Positions 58,500 through 64,000 of a stretch of 64,000 nt of DNA are shown piece by piece (the first letter of the stretch is position 1; every line of letters starts with the position of its first letter). The notes under the pieces are model-generated. The model saw only the letters and a list, made by a program, of their open reading frames with translations, was not told the DNA's origin and did no database searches. The translations under genes and the position numbers were made by a program. Location of the stretch: the NCBI RefSeq assembly GCF_003722315.1, contig NZ_CP033580.1, positions 62,001 through 126,000 on the forward strand, given 5' to 3'. Source of the DNA: Thermoanaerobacter ethanolicus JW 200. Lineage in GTDB: Bacteria; Bacillota; Thermoanaerobacteria; Thermoanaerobacterales; Thermoanaerobacteraceae.

Positions 58500-61400
58500 T
58501 TACAAAACCAAATTTTTGACATTATCCTTTTGTATTTCTTGATATTCATTTACAGATAAAATGGACAAGCCGTTTATATTTACTTTTGACACAGCATTTA
58601 ATGCCGCTTTTATAGTATCTATAGATGTAAAAAGAGGAATTCTATATTCTACTGATGTTCTTCTTAACTTAAATCCCGTATTATCAGGTTTTTTACCTTT
58701 TGTCGGTGTATTTACTACAGCGTCAAAATATCCATCCTTCAGCAATTTTATTGCATTGTCAAGAGACATAATATTTACATGAATACCCATCAAACTCAAA
58801 TACTTACCTGTCCTGTATGTGGCATATATTTCATAACTTAAGCCCTGCAATTTTTCTACTAAAGATACTGCTTCTTGAAAATCTCTTTCCGCTATTGAAA
58901 GAAGAATCTTACCTTTTTTAGGTATTTTAAGGCCTGCTCCTTCTAAAGCTTTGTAAAGTGCTCCTTCATAGCTTAAATCTATACCCATTATTTCTCCAGT
59001 TGATTTCATTTCAGGACTTAGTGAAACTTCAACATCTGTCAATTTTTCCATAGAAAATACGGGAGCTTTTACAACCGTATATGGGGTCTGCGGCCATAAA
59101 CCGCCTTTATAACCTAACTCTTTTAGCTTTTTGCCTAAGGCCACTTCTACTGCGAGTTTTACCATAGGTATACCCGTTGCTTTGCTCATAATAGGTACAG
59201 TACGTGAAGCTCTGGGATTTACTTCTAACACGTATACAGTGCCTTCTTTTACAGCAAATTGAATATTTATAAGTCCTTTTACATTTAAAGCTTTTGAAAT
59301 CTTCTCTGTGTATTCGATAATAGTGTTTATCTCCCGTTCAGACAAATTTCTTGCAGGATATATTGAGAAACTATCTCCTGAATGCACTCCAGCTCTTTCT
59401 ATGTGCTCCATTATTCCGGGTATTAATACACACTCACCATCTGAAACTGCATCAACTTCTACTTCTCTTCCATCTATATATTTATCTATTAAAACAGGTT
59501 TGCCTGGAGATACTTGGGTTGCATTTGAAACATAGTCGATTATCTCTTGAAGTGTGTTAACTTTTTCCATGGACTGACCGCCTATAACATAGGATGGCCT
59601 TACAAGAAGTGGAAAACCAAGTTTTAAGGCTATATCTTTTGCATCTCCTACTGTTAATGCATATTCGCCTTTAGGTTGATTGATGTTTAGCTCTTTTAAA
59701 AGTTTTGAGAATTTTTCCCTGTCTTCACTTATGTCAATGCTTTCATGCGATGTGCCTAATATTTTCACTCCGTTTTTGACTAACTCTTCTGTAAGATTTA
59801 TCGCTGTCTGGCCGCCAAACATTACCATTACACCAAGTGGTTTTTCTTTTTCATATATGTTTAAAACATCCTCTAATGTAATAGGCTCAAAGTACAACCT
59901 GTCTCCCGTGTCAAAGTCTGTGCTGACAGTTTCAGGATTGTTGTTTATTATGATAGATTTAATTCCAGCATCTCTTAAAGCCCACAAGGCTTTAACAGAA
60001 CAGTAATCAAACTCAATTCCCTGACCAATTCTTATAGGACCAGAGCCTATTACAATTACTTTTGGTATGTCATGGGTCTCAACTTCGTCTTCTTCGCCAT
60101 AAGTTGAATATATATATTGTGTAACTGATTCAAATTCCGCTGCACAGGTATCTACCATTTTATAGGAAGGATATATGCTATATTCTTTTCTTAATGCTCT
60201 CACATCTTCTTCTTTAATTCCCTTTATTGTTGCAATTTCTCTGTCTGAAAATCCCATTCTCTTTGCTTTTTTAAGAATCTCTTCCCTTAACTCATTTTTC
60301 TCTATTTCCCTTTCCATATTTATAATATTTAAAAGCTTATTTAAAAACCATTTGTCTATTTTTGTAACGTCATTAATATAATCAATGTCTATATCGCGGC
60401 GAAGAGCTTCTGCTATATAAAATAGCCTCATGTCATTAGGAACTGATATGCCTTTTAGTATTTCTTCTGTTTTCATGCCTTTTATATTTTTTAATCGAAG
60501 GCCGTAAGCTTTTATCTCTAATGACCTTACGGCCTTCAAGAGGGAGGCTTCAAAAGACCTTTCTATTGCCATTACTTCTCCTGTCGCCTTCATCTGTGTA
60601 CCTATTTTTCTATCAGTAGTATAAAATTTGTCAAAAGGCCATCTCGGTATTTTTGTCACAACATAATCCAGTGCAGGTTCAAAAAATGCAGTTGTTTTAC
60701 CTGTTACAGGATTTTTTATTTCATCAAGTCTAAGCCCTATTGCAATTTTTGCAGCAACCTTTGCAATAGGATAACCTGTCGCTTTTGATGCCAGTGCGCT
60801 TGAACGACTAACCCTTGGGTTTACTTCTATAACATAGTATTTGTGGCTTTGGGGATCTAAAGCAAATTGGATATTACATCCTCCCTCAATTTTTAAAGCC
60901 TTGATTATTTTAATGCTTGCACTTCTTAACATTTGATATTCGTAATCTGACAAAGTCTGCACTGGCGCTACAACTATACTATCTCCTGTATGAACTCCTA
61001 CTGGATCAAAATTTTCCATGCTGCAAATCGTAATACAATTATCAGCGGCATCTCTCATTACCTCAAACTCTATTTCTTTCCATCCGTACAGAGATTTTTC
61101 AACAAGCACTTCTCCAACCATGCTTTTTTTAAGACCTAAATCCACAATCGATATAAGTTCTTCGTCATTGTGGGCTATACCACCGCCTGTACCTCCGAGT
61201 GTATATGCAGGCCTTATTATCAAAGGATAACCGTAATTTTTAGCAAATTTAAGTGCATCCTCTACATTTGTGACTGTGATACTTTCAGCAACTGGCTCTC
61301 CTATTTCCTGCATTTTTCTTTTAAAAAGTTCTCTATCTTCTGCAGTTTTTATTGACTCAAAAGAAGTTCCTAAAAGTTTTACATTATATTTATCTAAAAT

Positions 61401-61718
61401 TCCATCTTCTTTAAGTTTGACAGCAAGATTAAGCCCTGTCTGTCCTCCTAAGGTAGCAAGAATTCCATCGGGTTTTTCTTTTGCTATTATTTTTTCAACT
61501 ACAGAAACAGTAGGATTTTCAATATAAACAATATCTGCTATATCAGTATCAGTCATTATGGTAGCTGGATTGTTGTTTACCAGAACGACTTGTACCCCTT
61601 CTTCTTTTAAGGATTTACAGGCTTGGGTTCCTGAATAATCAAACTCCGCTGCTTGCCCTATTATAATAGGGCCTGAGCCTATTACCAGAACCTTACTAAT
61701 ATCCTTATACTTCGGCAA
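58500..61718 (-). CDS. carB: Carbamoyl phosphate synthase, large subunit
   Basis: A 1072-aa enzyme with two homologous halves: each has an N-terminal domain beginning [21 protein letters not shown] or [21 protein letters not shown] and an ATP-grasp domain ([34 protein letters not shown]). An oligomerisation domain lies between (about 400-550), and the C-terminal MGS-like domain for allosteric effectors follows (about 930-1072). With CarA it makes carbamoyl phosphate from bicarbonate, glutamine and 2 ATP. Placement in the arginine operon suggests this pair serves arginine rather than pyrimidine. It overlaps carA by 14 nt. Confidence 0.97.
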   Translation of the reverse strand: MPKYKDISKVLVIGSGPIIIGQAAEFDYSGTQACKSLKEEGVQVVLVNNNPATIMTDTDIADIVYIENPTVSVVEKIIAKEKPDGILATLGGQTGLNLAVKLKEDGILDKYNVKLLGTSFESIKTAEDRELFKRKMQEIGEPVAESITVTNVEDALKFAKNYGYPLIIRPAYTLGGTGGGIAHNDEELISIVDLGLKKSMVGEVLVEKSLYGWKEIEFEVMRDAADNCITICSMENFDPVGVHTGDSIVVAPVQTLSDYEYQMLRSASIKIIKALKIEGGCNIQFALDPQSHKYYVIEVNPRVSRSSALASKATGYPIAKVAAKIAIGLRLDEIKNPVTGKTTAFFEPALDYVVTKIPRWPFDKFYTTDRKIGTQMKATGEVMAIERSFEASLLKAVRSLEIKAYGLRLKNIKGMKTEEILKGISVPNDMRLFYIAEALRRDIDIDYINDVTKIDKWFLNKLLNIINMEREIEKNELREEILKKAKRMGFSDREIATIKGIKEEDVRALRKEYSIYPSYKMVDTCAAEFESVTQYIYSTYGEEDEVETHDIPKVIVIGSGPIRIGQGIEFDYCSVKALWALRDAGIKSIIINNNPETVSTDFDTGDRLYFEPITLEDVLNIYEKEKPLGVMVMFGGQTAINLTEELVKNGVKILGTSHESIDISEDREKFSKLLKELNINQPKGEYALTVGDAKDIALKLGFPLLVRPSYVIGGQSMEKVNTLQEIIDYVSNATQVSPGKPVLIDKYIDGREVEVDAVSDGECVLIPGIMEHIERAGVHSGDSFSIYPARNLSEREINTIIEYTEKISKALNVKGLINIQFAVKEGTVYVLEVNPRASRTVPIMSKATGIPMVKLAVEVALGKKLKELGYKGGLWPQTPYTVVKAPVFSMEKLTDVEVSLSPEMKSTGEIMGIDLSYEGALYKALEGAGLKIPKKGKILLSIAERDFQEAVSLVEKLQGLSYEIYATYRTGKYLSLMGIHVNIMSLDNAIKLLKDGYFDAVVNTPTKGKKPDNTGFKLRRTSVEYRIPLFTSIDTIKAALNAVSKVNINGLSILSVNEYQEIQKDNVKNLVL

Positions 61719-62775
61719 AATAAGACCTCCTTTTGTAAACCATGACTATATCCATGAATTTATCAAAAATATCTGTTGAATCACGGGGCCCAGGACATGC
61801 CTCAGGATGATACTGCACAGAAAAAACTGGCAGAAACTTATGCATAATGCCTTCTACTGTTCCATCGTTTAAGTTTATATGGGTTACAGTTATCTTGTCT
61901 TTATCTATTGACTCCTCTTCAACAGCGTATCCGTGGTTTTGAGAAGTTATATAGTCTTTATTTGTTAGTAAATCCTTAACAGGTTGATTTGCACCTCTGT
62001 GGCCAAATTTCATCTTTACTGTATTACATCCAAGAGCAAGGGCTATTATTTGATGCCCTAAGCATATTCCAAGCACAGGTTTTATACCTATAAATTGTTT
62101 AGTAAGTTCTATTGCATAAACTGCATCTTTAGGGTCTCCTGGTCCATTTGAAAGAAATATTGCATCGGGATTTATTTGCATAACATCATCATAACTTGTA
62201 TTATAAGGAAACACATAAATATCAAACCCAACAGAATTTAGCATCTTTAAAATACTTTTTTTTGTGCCAAGGTCAATAAAAGCAAGTTTTGGGCCAATAC
62301 CCGCTATACGATATGACCTTTTTGTAGAAACTTCTTCTAAAAGATTTGTTTGGTCAAATTCTATGTCGTCGTCAGGGTTACAAGTTATAATTCCTCTCAT
62401 AGTTCCATTTTCTCTAAGCTTTTTTGTCAAAGCCCTTGTATCAATTCCCGATAATACTGGTATGTTGTGCTTATCAAGATAGCTTAAAAGCGACTCCTCA
62501 CTTTGAAAATTACTAGGCTTATCGCAATATTCCCGTACCACAAATCCTCTTATATAAGGCTTTTCTGATTGAAAGTCGTATTTGTTAATGCCGTAATTTC
62601 CTATTAAAGGATATGTCATGACAACTATTTGACCTGCATAAGATGGATCTGTTATGGCTTCTTGATAGCCTGTCATACCTGTGGTAAAAACAACCTCTCC
62701 ATATCCTTTTTTGTTTTTGCTTATTAACTCACCTTCAAATATGCTTCCATCCTCAAGTTTTAAATAACCTTTCAT
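61705..62775 (-). CDS. carA: Carbamoyl phosphate synthase, small (glutaminase) subunit
   Basis: A 356-aa subunit supplying ammonia to CarB. The N-terminal CPSase small-chain domain ([46 protein letters not shown]) is followed by a class I glutamine amidotransferase domain with the nucleophile Cys in LGICLGHQI and the His/Glu in [15 protein letters not shown] 62775 lies one base after the argD stop (TAG, C, ATG), with GGGG in the end of argD as ribosome site: tight coupling. Confidence 0.97.
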   Translation of the reverse strand: MKGYLKLEDGSIFEGELISKNKKGYGEVVFTTGMTGYQEAITDPSYAGQIVVMTYPLIGNYGINKYDFQSEKPYIRGFVVREYCDKPSNFQSEESLLSYLDKHNIPVLSGIDTRALTKKLRENGTMRGIITCNPDDDIEFDQTNLLEEVSTKRSYRIAGIGPKLAFIDLGTKKSILKMLNSVGFDIYVFPYNTSYDDVMQINPDAIFLSNGPGDPKDAVYAIELTKQFIGIKPVLGICLGHQIIALALGCNTVKMKFGHRGANQPVKDLLTNKDYITSQNHGYAVEEESIDKDKITVTHINLNDGTVEGIMHKFLPVFSVQYHPEACPGPRDSTDIFDKFMDIVMVYKRRSYFAEV

Positions 62776-62776
62776 G

Positions 62777-63967
62777 CTAAAACCCCATTTCACAAAGTAC
62801 ATCCTCCAGTATTATTAACGCCGTATCTATTTCCTCTTCTGTCACAGTAAGAGGAGGAACAAATCTTAAAACATTGTGGCTGATACAATTTATAAGTAAG
62901 CCTTTTCCCATTGCCTTTGTCACAATATCCGAAGCTTCTTCCATATCCATTTCGCAGCCTATCATAAGGCCCTTTCCTCTCACCTCTTTTATGACACTGT
63001 ATTTCTCCTTTAAATTTTTAAGTTTTCTCCTAAAATACTCGCCTTTTTGAGCCACACTATCTAAAAAGCCTTCCTTTGTTATTTCATTCATCACTGCAAT
63101 TCCTGCGGCGCAAGCTAAAGGACTCCCGCCAAATGTGGAGGCATGGTCTCCCGGTTGAAAAACAGCTTTATCCTCTTTTGCGACAATAGCTCCTATTGGG
63201 AAGCCTCCTCCCAATCCCTTTGCTAAAGTCATAATGTCAGGAGTTATGCCGTAATGTTCATATCCAAAAAGTTTTCCCGTCCTTCCTATACCTGTCTGAA
63301 CTTCGTCTATTATAAAGAGAATGTCATTTTCATCACATATTTCTCTTGCTGCCTTTATATACTCCGGTGTAGCTTCATGGATACCACCTTCGCCTTGCAC
63401 TACTTCCAGCATAATTGCACACACTTCATCATCAATTGCTTCATAAAGAGCGTCAATATCATTAAAAGGTACATATTTAAAACCAGAAAGAAGTGGGCCA
63501 AAACCTTTGTGATATTTCTCTTGACCTGTCGCAGTAAGTGCCCCAAAAGTTCTACCGTGAAAAGAATTTTTGGCAGATATAACTTTGTACCTTTTACTAC
63601 CGTATTTTAATGAGGCATATTTTCTGGCAAGTTTTATTGCGCCTTCATTTGCTTCTGCACCACTATTTACAAAAAATACCTTGTCCCCAAAGGAGTTTTC
63701 CGCGATTGTCTTTGCAAGTTGTATCTGATTCTCATTCCAATAAAGATTAGAACAGTGTATAAGTTTTTCGGATTGGTTCTTTATAGCATCAACTAATGCC
63801 GGATGACAATGCCCCAGTGAATTTACTGCAATGCCTGCAACAAAATCGAGATAAACATTCCCTTTGTCATCCCACACTTTTGTCCCTTTTCCCTCTACCA
63901 GGGTAATAGGGTATCTGCTGTAAGTATTCATTAGATATTTCTTATCCTCAGAGGTTATCATCGTCAA
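62777..63967 (-). CDS. argD: Acetylornithine aminotransferase
   Basis: A 396-aa class III PLP aminotransferase converting N-acetylglutamate semialdehyde to N-acetylornithine. FVNSGAEANEGAIKLARKY binds PLP phosphate; FHGRTFGALTATGQEKYH, IDEVQTGIGRTG and the Schiff-base Lys in MTLAKGLGGGFPIGA are all present. The start is TTG 63967 or ATG 63961; AAAGGA upstream favours the former slightly. The preceding gene, perhaps argB, lies beyond the window. Order argD-carA-carB-argG-argH continues leftward as one operon. Confidence 0.96.
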   Translation of the reverse strand: MTMITSEDKKYLMNTYSRYPITLVEGKGTKVWDDKGNVYLDFVAGIAVNSLGHCHPALVDAIKNQSEKLIHCSNLYWNENQIQLAKTIAENSFGDKVFFVNSGAEANEGAIKLARKYASLKYGSKRYKVISAKNSFHGRTFGALTATGQEKYHKGFGPLLSGFKYVPFNDIDALYEAIDDEVCAIMLEVVQGEGGIHEATPEYIKAAREICDENDILFIIDEVQTGIGRTGKLFGYEHYGITPDIMTLAKGLGGGFPIGAIVAKEDKAVFQPGDHASTFGGSPLACAAGIAVMNEITKEGFLDSVAQKGEYFRRKLKNLKEKYSVIKEVRGKGLMIGCEMDMEEASDIVTKAMGKGLLINCISHNVLRFVPPLTVTEEEIDTALIILEDVLCEMGF

Positions 63968-64000
63968 AACATTCCTTTCCTATCATAGTACCTATTCCTT

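Noticed and set aside
60175-61527. Several forward frames opposite carB
   Set aside because: carB is complete and conserved along its whole length on the other strand.
1-64000. CRISPR arrays, prophage modules or rRNA genes
   Set aside because: I saw no regular spaced repeats, no phage structural or integrase genes, and no rRNA sequence; the direct repeats found are pairs only.

Overview
The window is AT-rich, low-GC Gram-positive DNA of the Thermoanaerobacter type: an anaerobic, spore-forming, thermophilic clostridium. This is inferred from sporulation genes (yabP, yabQ, spoIID-like), an [FeFe]-hydrogenase maturase (hydF), superoxide reductase, a Ttu-type tRNA thiolation set expected in thermophiles, a group IIC intron and several insertion sequences. 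No search was run; all names rest on reading the translated proteins and the DNA.

Layout. 1-12.7 kb: a truncated tRNA-Leu, then the remains of the conserved mazG-hup-rqcP-yabP-yabQ-divIC-yabR-ppx block, read leftward and broken up by a CBS-pyrophosphatase gene (opposite strand), a HAD phosphatase, a membrane protein, a spoIID-like gene, an IS element (6987-8629) and a group IIC intron (8937-10848) sitting directly behind the hup terminator. 12.8-19.4 kb: a HTH-TPR regulator with an MFS exporter, hydF, a two-component system and desulfoferrodoxin, whose mRNA begins with a perfect 16-bp hairpin. 19.4-24.4 kb: a tightly overlapping four-gene operon (glycosidase-like protein, a nitrilase-fold protein lacking the catalytic residues, an intact nitrilase, a sugar transporter). 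24.5-30 kb: a decayed stretch with a collapsed P-type ATPase, a [2Fe-2S] BFD fragment, a histidine kinase/SHOCT chimera and a frameshifted DUF438-hemerythrin gene, plus an intact ttuB-ttuA-thiF-like cluster.

30-37 kb holds what looks like a near-complete flavin-based extracellular electron transfer locus: ndh2, eetA, eetB, dmkB, fmnB (apbE), dmkA and a flavinylated lipoprotein (pplA-like), with ferritin just upstream. NADH electrons would pass through Ndh2 into a dedicated demethylmenaquinone pool (DmkA/DmkB), then via EetA/EetB to FMN groups that FmnB attaches to the lipoprotein, and finally to Fe(III) or another outside acceptor.

37-50 kb is accessory and rearranged: gpmA, an IS1182-type element, a GNAT gene, a frameshifted lipoprotein, vapBC, and a pair of overlapping MutS-like ATPases under a transcriptional fluoride riboswitch (45318-45411). 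Across a short gap lies a CLC chloride channel gene cut in two by an IS110-type element, whose long non-coding end could encode a bridge RNA. A 3' remnant of a second vapC follows. 50-56 kb: an ECF sigma gene with an in-frame ochre codon and its anti-sigma gene, a ytrA-type GntR-ABC operon under a large palindromic operator, and pepF. 56-64 kb: the 3' part of the arginine operon, argD-carA-carB-argG-argH. The most notable points are the electron-transfer locus, the riboswitch-controlled MutS pair, the inactive/active nitrilase pair, and the number of genes broken at homopolymers.
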